A stretch of DNA of 64,000 nt from Candidatus Amarolinea dominans (GTDB lineage Bacteria; Chloroflexota; Anaerolineae; SSC4; Amarolineaceae), in assembly GCA_016719785.1 (NCBI GenBank), contig JADJYJ010000030.1:248001-312000 (forward strand), written 5' to 3'. Position 1 is the stretch's first letter. The number at the start of each line of letters is the position of its first letter. Below, piece after piece: positions 52,990 to 61,704 of the stretch. The position numbers and the translations under genes were made by a program. Below the pieces are notes generated by a model, which saw nothing but the letters and a program-made list of their open reading frames with translations, searched no databases and was not told where the DNA came from.

Positions 52990-53928
52990 TTACGAATCGG
53001 TTTTCTCGGACGACTCTGCCGCGGGCGGCAACGGCCGCGGGGTGCGGCTGGTGCGGCGGCGCAGCGCTCGGATCGCCAGCGCCAGCAGGACGAACGGCAG
53101 GGCCATCAGGATCAGCACGGGCAGCACGTAGATGATCAGCCAGATCACAGCTTCCACCAGGGCTTGCAGGGTCCTGATCAGGCGTGCCGAGGCTTGGCGG
53201 AGGGTGACAAGCGGCCGCCAGCCTTCCTCGATCACCGGTGCGTCCAGGGCATCGGGAATCAGCTCGACCTGGATCGTCGCCAGGGAGGTGAGGTTGGACA
53301 GAAACTGCATGCGCCCCTTGATCTGCTCGATCTCGCCCCGAATCTGCGTGAGCTTCTCGTAAACTTCCAGAATATCGCTTGTCTTGGCGCCGGGCCGCTG
53401 GCGCACTTCGGTCAACAGGGCCAACAGCTCGACCTCGGTCGCCTCCAGGTTGCGCAGACGGCTGCCCAGGTCGGTGAACTCCTGGGTCACATCTTCACCA
53501 GACAGGCTGTCGCGCAACACGCGCACGGCCATGCCTTTGACCTGATCGAGGAAAGTGGGCAGGTTTTGACCAGGAACCCGCACAGTCAGCGTACCGCGTA
53601 GTTGCTCGCCATCACGGAACAGGTTGGAGTCGGCGATATAGCCCCCCGCGTTCAGCGCCAATGTGCGGATCGCGGTGGCCGTGGCCTCGGTGTCCTTGAT
53701 CACCATGCTAATCTCAGCACGCTGGATGATCATACGATTTTCCAGGGCTGGCGACATTCCAGCAGCATCACCAGCGGCCACTGCTTCCGTGGCTGCCACC
53801 TGCCTCGGCGCTCCGCCTACGACCTGCTCATTGGGCGCAGACTCCGGAGCAGGCGCTGCGCCTCCGCACGCCACCCAACCCAGGGCCACCACGAGTAACA
53901 AAATGCTTGTCAATACTTTGCGTGACAT
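52990..53928 (-). CDS. DUF4349 lipoprotein
   Basis: A 312-residue protein with lipobox VVALGWVACGG (Cys near 21), a short linker and the DUF4349 domain (about 65-275): RAEISMVIKDTEATATAIRTL, GGYIADSNLFRDG, LTVRVPGQNLPTFLDQV, a coiled coil (about 165-215) and a C-terminal membrane helix (about 258-285) with a basic tail. It is therefore held in the membrane at both ends. The function of the family is unknown; a link to envelope stress has been guessed. Its stop abuts the palindromic repeat. Confidence 0.88.
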   Translation of the reverse strand: MSRKVLTSILLLVVALGWVACGGAAPAPESAPNEQVVGGAPRQVAATEAVAAGDAAGMSPALENRMIIQRAEISMVIKDTEATATAIRTLALNAGGYIADSNLFRDGEQLRGTLTVRVPGQNLPTFLDQVKGMAVRVLRDSLSGEDVTQEFTDLGSRLRNLEATEVELLALLTEVRQRPGAKTSDILEVYEKLTQIRGEIEQIKGRMQFLSNLTSLATIQVELIPDALDAPVIEEGWRPLVTLRQASARLIRTLQALVEAVIWLIIYVLPVLILMALPFVLLALAIRALRRRTSRTPRPLPPAAESSEKTDS

Positions 53929-54120
53929 CGTCGAACCTCTCTTTCTTCGCTATCGCACTTCGCTTGCAGATCCATCGCGCCGGCCGCAGCAGCCAGGCTC
54001 ACTGCTTGTACCCAGGGCAGCGGCGGCGCATCATCATCGTATCATTGAATAGGCAATCGCTTATGTGGACGGCCCGCAAAAAAGAATTGTTCCAGGCGCC
54101 GGCGATTGAAATCGCTGCAA

Positions 54121-54900
54121 CTACCAGCCAAACGAGAGGCGATTGATGAGGCGTTCCGGCAGTCCGGCGGCCAACATGCGATGCTGCGTTTCTTCGATCG
54201 GATATTCAACCCGCACGTAGGTCCACAGCCGGGTCTCGGTGTCCAACAGGGCGTAACTGGCGCGCGGATCATGGTCACGCGGCTGGCCCACACTGCCCGG
54301 ATTGACAATCAGACGCACCTGGTCGAACGCCAGGGTGACGTCGGGCGGGCCAGGGGTCAGGCGATGCTGCAGGCAACGCCCGAAGGTCTGCCCATCGCGC
54401 CGATCGACGCGATAGCTGAACATAGTCGGCACGTGGGTGTGGCCTACCAGGCAGCAGCGAAAATCGGGCATTTCTTCGAAGTTCTCACGCGCAATGCGCG
54501 GCGACAGGACGTATTCCCACACCGGATCACGGGGGCTGCCATGCACCAGCATGAACGGCCCGCGCTGCACCGCCTGCCCAGGGAGGGTGTCCAGGTAGGC
54601 GCGTGTTTCGTCGGTCAACTGCGCGCGTGTCCACAGCACGGCCTTCTGCGCCTCGGGATTGAAATCTTCGACGTTGATCTCTTTGCCCAGCACGGCGTAG
54701 TCATGATTGCCGGCCAGGCGCACCGTCAACTGTGGTTCCAACGCAGCCAGGCGTTCGATGCAGGCGTTGGGGTCCGGCCCGTAGCCCACCACGTCACCCA
54801 GGCACCAAATTTCGTCGTAGCCGCGGCCCTGTGCATCCTTGAGAACCGTCTCCAACGCGGCCAGGTTACCGTGAATATCAGAAATGACTAAAACCTTCAT
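54121..54900 (-). CDS. Calcineurin-like metallophosphoesterase
   Basis: A 259-residue phosphoesterase of the YfcE/MJ0936-like group. Metal ligands are in ISDIHGN, CLGDVVGYGPDP, LAGNHDYA, LVHGSP and VGHTHVP, all intact. Likely substrates are small phosphodiesters or nucleotides. It stands alone; the intergenic stretch 54901-55063 between it and the tsaE promoter shows no further feature. Confidence 0.9.
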   Translation of the reverse strand: MKVLVISDIHGNLAALETVLKDAQGRGYDEIWCLGDVVGYGPDPNACIERLAALEPQLTVRLAGNHDYAVLGKEINVEDFNPEAQKAVLWTRAQLTDETRAYLDTLPGQAVQRGPFMLVHGSPRDPVWEYVLSPRIARENFEEMPDFRCCLVGHTHVPTMFSYRVDRRDGQTFGRCLQHRLTPGPPDVTLAFDQVRLIVNPGSVGQPRDHDPRASYALLDTETRLWTYVRVEYPIEETQHRMLAAGLPERLINRLSFGW

Positions 54901-55063
54901 ACTGTTTGCGCTTTTCTCACCGCTTGCCTCACTGTGGCGGGCGGCGCCCCATTCTGTGTCTGAATTTGTCCCGCGCTTGCATTAGACCTTTTCGGGAATA
55001 AGCCAGGTTGTAGTCCGACGCCGTTCTTCCCGATCAGGTCTATTATACCCAGGTCACGCCAGA

Positions 55064-55093
55064 TTACCAATGCACTGCGGGCTGTGCTACAAT
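55064..55093 (+). promoter_or_regulatory. tsaE-tsaB-rimI promoter
   Basis: TTACCA (55064-55069), 18 bases, TACAAT (55088-55093), about 31 bases before the TTG start with CCGGAG ribosome site. Confidence 0.5.
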
Positions 55094-55130
55094 CGCCCTC
55101 ATCAAGCACTTGTTTCGACCGGAGTTTGCC

Positions 55131-55628
55131 TTGTCTGACGAATCGCTCACCGTTGCAACCCACACGTGGATCAGCCACAGCCCGGCCGCGACCTTTGCCC
55201 TGGGCCAACAGATAGGACGCCTGGCGCAGCCGGGCGATGTGCTGGCGCTCAGCGGCGACCTGGGGGCCGGCAAAACCGCCCTGGTGCAGGGCATCGGCGC
55301 CGGCCTGGGCATTGCCGACCAGATCACCAGCCCCACCTTCACCCTCGTGGGCGAATATGACGGCCGTCTGCATCTCTACCATGTGGATGTCTACCGCCTG
55401 GTCGCCGCGCCGGCCGAAGCACTGGCCTTTGGCCTGGATGACTTGCTGGGCGCTGACGGGCTGACCGTGATCGAATGGGCCAACCTGGTCGCCACCCTGC
55501 TGCCGGCCGATCGCCTGGAGGTGCAGCTCACCTGGCTGGATGACCTGACGCGGCGCCTGGTCTTCACCGCCCACGGCGCCCGGCACGCCGCGCGGCTGCA
55601 TGACCTGGCCGCGGAGATGACCCCATGA
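55131..55628 (+). CDS. tsaE: tRNA threonylcarbamoyladenosine synthesis ATPase TsaE
   Basis: A 165-residue P-loop ATPase (GDLGAGKT near residue 43, SPTFTLVGEY, HVDVYRL, IEWANL) that drives the TsaB-TsaD-TsaE complex making t6A37 in ANN-decoding tRNAs. TTG at 55131 is chosen because CCGGAG lies seven bases upstream and the family begins here. It overlaps tsaB by four bases. Confidence 0.94.
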   Translation: MSDESLTVATHTWISHSPAATFALGQQIGRLAQPGDVLALSGDLGAGKTALVQGIGAGLGIADQITSPTFTLVGEYDGRLHLYHVDVYRLVAAPAEALAFGLDDLLGADGLTVIEWANLVATLLPADRLEVQLTWLDDLTRRLVFTAHGARHAARLHDLAAEMTP

Positions 55629-56317
55629 CTACACCGCTGCTGCTGGCGCTCGATACCTGCACCGACCTGGCCAGTATTGCCCTCTATGACGGGGAACAGG
55701 TGCTGAGCGAAATGACGTGGCACTCCAACCGGCGCCATACCGTGGAACTGCTACCCCAGGTTGTCGCCATGCTCACGCAGGCCGGCTTGACCGCCGCCGA
55801 CGTGCGCGGGGTTGCGGTGGCAATTGGCCCTGGCTCCTTCACCGGCACACGGGTGGCCCTGGCGCTGGCCAAAGGGATGGCAACCGCCAACGACCTGCCG
55901 TTGTTTGGCATCGCCACGCTCGACGCCATTGCCTATGCACACCATGCCCAGGCATGGCCGGTGACCGCCCTGGTGCAGGCCGGCCGCGGTCGCGTCTGTT
56001 GGGGGCACTACATCCAGGCTGCCCGACCGGGCGCGTGGCAGCAGGTCAGCCCCTTTGCCATCAGCAGTATCGAAACCGTGGCCGCAGCCATCCACGCGCC
56101 CACCCTTTTTGCCGGCGATCTGCTGGCCAGCACGCGCGCCGTCCTGACTGCACATCTGGGCGCGCACGCGCACTTCGCCTCACCCGCGCTGACCGTGCGG
56201 CGGGCCAGTCTCCTGGCCGAACTGGCCTGGCCGCGCTTCCTGGCCGGCGCCACCGATGACATCACCACCCTGGCGCCCATCTACTTGCACGATCTGCCTG
56301 CAGGCCCCGGCGCATGA
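55625..56317 (+). CDS. tsaB: tRNA threonylcarbamoyladenosine synthesis protein TsaB
   Basis: A 230-residue actin-fold scaffold of t6A synthesis. Landmarks are LALDTCTDLASIALYDG, RRHTVELLPQV and AIGPGSFTGTRVALALAKGMA. It pairs with TsaD, whose gene is not in this window. ATGA overlaps on both sides show a tight tsaE-tsaB-rimI operon. Confidence 0.94.
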   Translation: MTTPLLLALDTCTDLASIALYDGEQVLSEMTWHSNRRHTVELLPQVVAMLTQAGLTAADVRGVAVAIGPGSFTGTRVALALAKGMATANDLPLFGIATLDAIAYAHHAQAWPVTALVQAGRGRVCWGHYIQAARPGAWQQVSPFAISSIETVAAAIHAPTLFAGDLLASTRAVLTAHLGAHAHFASPALTVRRASLLAELAWPRFLAGATDDITTLAPIYLHDLPAGPGA

Positions 56318-56874
56318 CATCACCTGACGCCCTGTTCCCCGTCGTTGCCATGCAACTGAGCGATCTCGATGCGATCATGGAGATCGAGCCGATCCTGTTC
56401 ACTGGCGATCCGTGGCCGCGCAGCATGTACGAGCATGAGATCGTGCGCAACGAGCTGTCATTCTACCGGGTGATTCATGGTCAGGCGCCGGCGCAGCCGC
56501 CTGTCCTGGCCTATGCCGGTGTGTGGATGCTCTACGATACCGCGCATGTAGCCACCATCGGCACGCATCCGGCCTGGCAGCGCCGCGGCCTGAGCACCTG
56601 GCTGCTGCTGCACCTCATCGAAGAGTCGCGGCGTCGCGGCGCTGTCGAAATGACATTAGAAGTGCGCAAGTCCAACCTGGCTGCCCAGGCCCTCTACCAT
56701 CACTTCGGCTTCGAGAAGGTGGGGCGGCGCCGGCGCTACTACCACGATACCGGCGAGGACGCCCTGCTGATGACGCTGACCGCGCTGGGGTCGGACGTGG
56801 TTGCGCAGGCGCTGACGGACACCCGCCAGCGCAGCAACGCCCATCTGCGTCGTCAGATGGACGTTGACGACTGA
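56314..56874 (+). CDS. rimI: Ribosomal-protein-alanine N-acetyltransferase RimI
   Basis: A 186-residue GNAT acetyltransferase. The acetyl-CoA loop is HPAWQRRGLSTWLL, with LEVRKSNLAAQALYHHFGFEKVGRRRRYY at the C-terminal side, the RimI form. It acetylates the N-terminal alanine of ribosomal protein S18 in other bacteria. Third gene of the t6A operon, a common linkage. Its end overlaps the end of the convergent PHP gene by 22 bases. Confidence 0.88.
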   Translation: MTSPDALFPVVAMQLSDLDAIMEIEPILFTGDPWPRSMYEHEIVRNELSFYRVIHGQAPAQPPVLAYAGVWMLYDTAHVATIGTHPAWQRRGLSTWLLLHLIEESRRRGAVEMTLEVRKSNLAAQALYHHFGFEKVGRRRRYYHDTGEDALLMTLTALGSDVVAQALTDTRQRSNAHLRRQMDVDD

Positions 56875-57713
56875 CGACGCGCCTTCAGGGCCGTCACCGC
56901 ACGCTCCGGCACATAGACACTGCCCAACTCCGCGCGGTCGGCACGCGGACCGTGGAAATCGGTGCCGCCGGTGGCCACCAGGCCGTAGCGCTGCGCCGCG
57001 GCCAGAAGCTGCTGCACCTGGCCCTGGGTATAATTGGGATAGTAGCACTCCAGCCCCACCAGCCCAGCTGCGATCATGTCTGGCAGCGTCTGCTCCAGGT
57101 TCACCTCCACGATCGGATCGCCGGTGAAACGGGCAATGATCGGGTGTGCCAGCACCGGCAGCCCGCCCACGCGCTTGATCGTCTGCACGGCTTCCACCGG
57201 CGTGAAGCGCATGCGCTCCACATAGGCCGGGCCGTCGCGGCCGATGTAAAGGGTAAACGCCTCATTCATGGAGTTGACATGTCCGGCTTCCAACAGGGCG
57301 CGGGCAATGTGCGGCCGGCCGATGGGCGCATCGCCGGCAATCTCCTGCACGCGCTGCCAGGTGATGGGCACACCCAGCGCGGTCAGCCGCCGCGTGATTT
57401 CCTCGCCGCGGCGCTCGCGGCCCGCGCGCAACCGGCGCAGCTCGGCCTGAAACGGCGCGTCGGTGACATCAATGAAATAGCCCAACACATGAATCTCACC
57501 GCCAGGCACATCGGTATTGATCTCGATGCCCGGCAGCACTTCGATGCCGGCCGCCGCGCCGGCCGTCAGGGCTTCGGCCACGCCATCGGTGGTGTCGTGA
57601 TCGGTCACGGCAATCGTCTTCAAGCCAAATTCCAACGCACGCGCCACCAGTTGGCTGGGGGTCAGCGTGCCATCGGAGGCCGTGGTGTGACAATGCAGGT
57701 CAACATAGTTCAT
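56853..57713 (-). CDS. PHP-domain phosphoesterase (YciV/RNase AM-like)
   Basis: A 286-residue metal-dependent phosphoesterase. PHP motifs are DLHCHTTASDG, VTDHDTTDG, LPGIEIN, RPHIARALLEAG, LAHP and GGTDFHG, all metal ligands present. Such proteins release 5' nucleotides from short RNA or 3',5'-bisphosphates. The ATG at 57713 is chosen because the family begins YVDLHCH; the open frame extends 19 codons further without sense. Convergent overlap with rimI. Confidence 0.9.
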   Translation of the reverse strand: MNYVDLHCHTTASDGTLTPSQLVARALEFGLKTIAVTDHDTTDGVAEALTAGAAAGIEVLPGIEINTDVPGGEIHVLGYFIDVTDAPFQAELRRLRAGRERRGEEITRRLTALGVPITWQRVQEIAGDAPIGRPHIARALLEAGHVNSMNEAFTLYIGRDGPAYVERMRFTPVEAVQTIKRVGGLPVLAHPIIARFTGDPIVEVNLEQTLPDMIAAGLVGLECYYPNYTQGQVQQLLAAAQRYGLVATGGTDFHGPRADRAELGSVYVPERAVTALKARRQSSTSI

Positions 57714-57751
57714 TTTCGTAACATCTCCGTAACACTGAGTTGATTCGGCTC

Positions 57752-59743
57752 TCAGGCCAATTCGAACCAAACAGCCTGGCCGGGCTGCAAAACCAGGCGC
57801 AGGCGCTGCTCGGCATCGAGCGAATAGGCCGCGCCGTCCAGTTGATCCACCAGGACAGCGGGCACGCCGGGTAGCGTCAGCTCAACCGCCTGGGGATTGA
57901 AGTAGTCGCTGTTTGCCAGCACGATGAGGCGCGGCGTATGCTGCCGCGTCGAGCGCAGGATGGCAAAGACGACAGGGTTGGCAGGCAACTGGCCGAAGGC
58001 GAAAGTGTCCGGGTCGAGATCTGCGATGACAGGCGCCAGGCGGGCGCGGGTCAACAGAACCTGGCGCATCCAGGCTGCCAGGTGAGTCGCATGGCCGGCC
58101 GCGGCCGGCGCCGGGTTTTCCCAGGGGTAGGCGGCTGCGCTGAAAAGGGCCAGCGTTGACGCGGGATAGCGCGCCTGTTCGGCGGGTGAGAAGCCGATGC
58201 CCGTGTTGAGCGGTTCGGTGGCGCCCAGCTCGAAGCCGCCATGCAGCACTGGCATGGCCGGCAAGGCGGCGCAGATCGCCCAGGCAAAGCGGACATAGGC
58301 CAGGCCGCCGGGGCGTTTGGCCGCGCGCATCGTGTCATGCGTCTCCGGCGTCGCGAAGAAGGGGAGTGGGACGCCGGTCTGCGCCATCTGCGCCAGGAAG
58401 TGCGCGGCGCTGAGCTGGTCGTGCAGACTGGTGGGAAAGCTGCCCAGGGTGGCGTTGTAGCCCTCGGCCAGGCTGTTGAGCGGCGAACCGAAGTTTTCAT
58501 CCCAGAAGGCAAAATCGGGCTTGATGGTCCGCGCCGCGGCCACCATGGCGGCCTTCAGCGCGCTGGGCAGGGCATGACCCATGTCAATCATGACGCCGTC
58601 AATGTCGAACGTATCCTGATAGTGCGGGATGATGCCGACGATGCGCTGCCACAGCGGCAGCACCGCTTGCTCCGGCCGGGCCAGGCGGCTGTCGTACAGG
58701 CGGACCGCGTTGTAGGCGATGTAGTTGAAATCGGGATGATCGTAGAGGCGCAGGTAGGTCACATCGGTCCAGGGTGGCTGCATGTCGCCCGGCCAGTCTG
58801 AAAAGGCGCTGGGCACGCGCACGATGCGGCCATCGGCCAGGCGCCCAAACCAACGGCCATCAATCATTTCGATCTGATCGGGTGCGGGCGGCGGGGTGAA
58901 AAAGGCCTGGTGCGGGGCCGGCGGCGGCGGCAGGCGGTCGAAGCGGCCCTCGTTCGCCTCGGCGAAGATGAAAGCGAGTTCCTCCGGTGAAAAGATGGGC
59001 GCGCCATAGGCAAGGGTCGCGTCGGCCGGCGACATGCCAGGCTGGCGGGCAGGCACGCGGTCGTCAATCCAGTAGAACCACTCCGGATGCTCGGCCACCC
59101 AGTCGGCGTCGCGCGCGGCCGTGCGAAAGACGAATTCGAGCACCACGCGCATGCCCAGGTGGTGCGCCGCTTCCACGAACGCCTTGAATTCCGTCTCGAC
59201 GCCTAAATCGAGCCGCGGTTCGCCCAGGTTATCGTCCAGACGGTAGGGGTTGCGGATGGCATAGGGTGAACCAAGATTGCCCTTGTGGCCGTCCTTGCCC
59301 ACAGCGGTGACCGGCAGCAGATAGACGGTGTTGATGCCCAGCCAGCGCAGCCAGGGCAGGAGGGCGATGCACTTGAGGAAGGTGCCGGTCTCGCGCCAGC
59401 CCTGGCTGTTGAGCGGCAGGGCCAGCGTACCATCGCCATCATGATCGAAGGCGGCTGCGGCACGGGGAAACAGATTGTAGGCGACTGCGTTCTGGCTCCA
59501 ACCGCCCCCGGCCGGGCCAACAACCAGCGGCTGCGCAGGCTGCTGCGCAATGGCCTCGATCGTGTCCAGGAAAAAACGCAGGGGGTTGACCTGGCGTGGC
59601 GCAGGGGACCCGGCGGGGTCGAGCCACAGGCCGGGCACGGCATAGGCAGCGGCCTGATCGCCTTGCCCAAATAACAGTTCGCCTAGCCGTTGATGGACCT
59701 GGGCCAGGGCAGGTAGTGTAGCATCAGGTAAGGTTGACATCAT
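57752..59743 (-). CDS. GH13 alpha-amylase-family protein, GlgE-like layout
   Basis: A 663-residue cytosolic protein. The barrel is recognisable (LLPWLRWLGINTVYLLPVT, SPYAIRNPYRLDDNLG, HHLGMRVVLEFVFRTAARDADWVAEHPEWF) and ends in a beta domain (about 590-663). The expected nucleophile is Asp387 in DGVMIDMGH, the acid/base Glu416 in FWDENFG, and the transition-state pair His469-Asp470 in TPETHD. The near-invariant Arg two residues before the nucleophile is Met385 here, and region I lacks the usual Asp/Asn/His. It may be a divergent maltosyltransferase-like enzyme or a binding protein. No signal peptide. Confidence 0.78.
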   Translation of the reverse strand: MMSTLPDATLPALAQVHQRLGELLFGQGDQAAAYAVPGLWLDPAGSPAPRQVNPLRFFLDTIEAIAQQPAQPLVVGPAGGGWSQNAVAYNLFPRAAAAFDHDGDGTLALPLNSQGWRETGTFLKCIALLPWLRWLGINTVYLLPVTAVGKDGHKGNLGSPYAIRNPYRLDDNLGEPRLDLGVETEFKAFVEAAHHLGMRVVLEFVFRTAARDADWVAEHPEWFYWIDDRVPARQPGMSPADATLAYGAPIFSPEELAFIFAEANEGRFDRLPPPPAPHQAFFTPPPAPDQIEMIDGRWFGRLADGRIVRVPSAFSDWPGDMQPPWTDVTYLRLYDHPDFNYIAYNAVRLYDSRLARPEQAVLPLWQRIVGIIPHYQDTFDIDGVMIDMGHALPSALKAAMVAAARTIKPDFAFWDENFGSPLNSLAEGYNATLGSFPTSLHDQLSAAHFLAQMAQTGVPLPFFATPETHDTMRAAKRPGGLAYVRFAWAICAALPAMPVLHGGFELGATEPLNTGIGFSPAEQARYPASTLALFSAAAYPWENPAPAAAGHATHLAAWMRQVLLTRARLAPVIADLDPDTFAFGQLPANPVVFAILRSTRQHTPRLIVLANSDYFNPQAVELTLPGVPAVLVDQLDGAAYSLDAEQRLRLVLQPGQAVWFELA

Positions 59744-59891
59744 GCTTTCATCGAATCATTGAATCATCGAATCGAATGGTCAGTTCTGGGGCGCAACATT
59801 GTACCATCGAGATGCAGGATTCAACCAAAACGGCAAGCCCGCGCTGCGGCGGCGCGCTTCTCGAAACTTGCGGTCGCCCTCGCTGTCGGCC

Positions 59892-61679
59892 TCACGCGGC
59901 CGGTTGGCGCCGCAGCAAGACGGGGCCAAGGCGGTCAAGGAGCCAGCCGAACAGCGGCTCAACCCACTGCACCATGCCCCACCAGGCAGGGATATACACC
60001 ACGCGTCGCGGATGGCGCAAGGTGGCGATCACGCGCTGCGCAACTTTCTCTGGAGTCACGGCCGCCAGGCGTTCTCCAGGGATGCGTCGGCCTGCCGGTT
60101 GGTGAGCCGCGCGGTCGTAGAACTCCGTCTGCACACGGCCGAGGCGCATCAGGCTGACATGCACGGCCGTGCCGCGTAGCTCGCGGTGGAGCGCCGTAGA
60201 AAAGCTATCCACGAAAGATTTGGTGGCGCTGTAGAGGGCTGCGCCCTGTTCGGGCAGGTTCCCGGCGATCGAGCCCATGTTGATGATATGTCCTGCACCG
60301 CGGGTTTGCATGTCAGGCAACACCAGCAGCGTCAGGTGCGTCAGCGCCGTCATATTGGTCTGGATCATCGCCCGCGCCACGGGCCAGGGCATATCAGCGC
60401 CATAGCCATACCAGCCAAAACCGGCGCTGTTCACCAGGACATCTACGGGACCGGCGACGTCGGTTGCCTCATGCAATACCCGCAGCCGCTCCAGTTCATC
60501 GGTCAGGTCGGCGGCGATCATCCAGGCTTCACCGCCGTCGCGACGGATCTCGTCCACCAGCCGCTCCAGCCGATCGCCGCGCCGCGCGACCAGGACAACT
60601 TTCAGCCCCGCGCGCGCAAGCTGGCGGGCCGAGGCCGCGCCGATGCCGCTTGAAGCGCCTGTCACCAACGCAACCTGGCCGTGACACGCCAGGCGGACGG
60701 TTGTCTGGCGTTGCCAATGAGGCGAGCGCTTGAGCAACGCACGGCGTACCAGCGGACGGAAGAGACGGACGAAATGCCGGCGGACGCCGAGCAAGTGGGA
60801 CAGATCGCGCACATAATCATCGAGGTCACGCGTCTGAAAGCGCAGCAGGCGCTGACTCTCCGCGGTGTCCAGCCAATCGGTGCCGAACGGCGCGGTCGCA
60901 AAGGCTTCTGGGGGTAGCTGGCCCGCACCCATCGCGTCCAGGATCGGTTGGATCATGCCCTGGTAGGTAAACTGACAGCGTGGCCCGCCGCCGATGAGCA
61001 GGGTTTTGCCCCAGATGTCGTCGCTGCTCACGGCGTTCGCCAGCGCCAGCCCCACGTCGCGCGTGTGAATGTACTCGATGCGGTTGTTCAACGGTACATC
61101 GAACATGCCCGGGTCGAGCTTGAGGGCCAGGGGCAGGGTGGCGGCCAGGCGTAAGATGGCCCATGACAAGCCCGACGCCCGGATCATCTCCTCGCAGGCG
61201 ACCTTGTGGCATGCGTAGTGCTCGAAAGGCTGCACGGGGTCGGTCACCGTGCGCGGGGGCGGCAGATGCTGGGTGCGGCCGTAGACGTGGAGCGAGGAGG
61301 TGAAGACCAGCTTCGGGGGATGGGGCTGTGCTTGCAGCGCTTCGATCAGGTTGCGCGTGCCACCGACGTTGACGGCTTCAGCCCAATCGGGCCGCAGCTC
61401 TGATTCGATACCGGTGTGTGACATTTTGGGGATGATGAACGCGACATGGAGCACTGCATCCACGCCGGTTGCGGCGGCCGCGACGTTCTGGCGATGGCGC
61501 AGATCGCCCCACAGCACTTCGACGCGTCCGGCTGCGATGTGGTGGCGGTAACGCCGCACGGTTCGCCGGTTGGTGGTTGTCTCCAGATCAAAGCAACGGA
61601 CCGTGTGTCCCTGGCGCAGCAATTCGTCGAGCGTGCTGATGCCCACGTTGCCGAAAGCGCCGGTCAGTAAAACCTTCAT
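59892..61679 (-). CDS. Fusion of NAD-dependent epimerase and short-chain dehydrogenase
   Basis: A 595-residue two-enzyme protein. The N-terminal half (1-about 320) is an extended SDR/NDP-sugar-epimerase-like domain with GAFGNVGIS, SSLHVYG and YACHK (YxxxK). The C-terminal half (about 335-595) is a classical SDR with TGASSGIG, NSAGFGWYG and YSATK. Both cofactor loops and both YxxxK sites are intact. The ATG at 61679 with AAGGAG upstream is the natural start; an open stretch of 47 codons before it is not used. Substrates unknown, perhaps successive steps on a lipid or steroid-like molecule (inference). Confidence 0.85.
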   Translation of the reverse strand: MKVLLTGAFGNVGISTLDELLRQGHTVRCFDLETTTNRRTVRRYRHHIAAGRVEVLWGDLRHRQNVAAAATGVDAVLHVAFIIPKMSHTGIESELRPDWAEAVNVGGTRNLIEALQAQPHPPKLVFTSSLHVYGRTQHLPPPRTVTDPVQPFEHYACHKVACEEMIRASGLSWAILRLAATLPLALKLDPGMFDVPLNNRIEYIHTRDVGLALANAVSSDDIWGKTLLIGGGPRCQFTYQGMIQPILDAMGAGQLPPEAFATAPFGTDWLDTAESQRLLRFQTRDLDDYVRDLSHLLGVRRHFVRLFRPLVRRALLKRSPHWQRQTTVRLACHGQVALVTGASSGIGAASARQLARAGLKVVLVARRGDRLERLVDEIRRDGGEAWMIAADLTDELERLRVLHEATDVAGPVDVLVNSAGFGWYGYGADMPWPVARAMIQTNMTALTHLTLLVLPDMQTRGAGHIINMGSIAGNLPEQGAALYSATKSFVDSFSTALHRELRGTAVHVSLMRLGRVQTEFYDRAAHQPAGRRIPGERLAAVTPEKVAQRVIATLRHPRRVVYIPAWWGMVQWVEPLFGWLLDRLGPVLLRRQPAA

Positions 61680-61704
61680 CCCAGTGTCTCCTTCGGTGTG
61701 TCTA

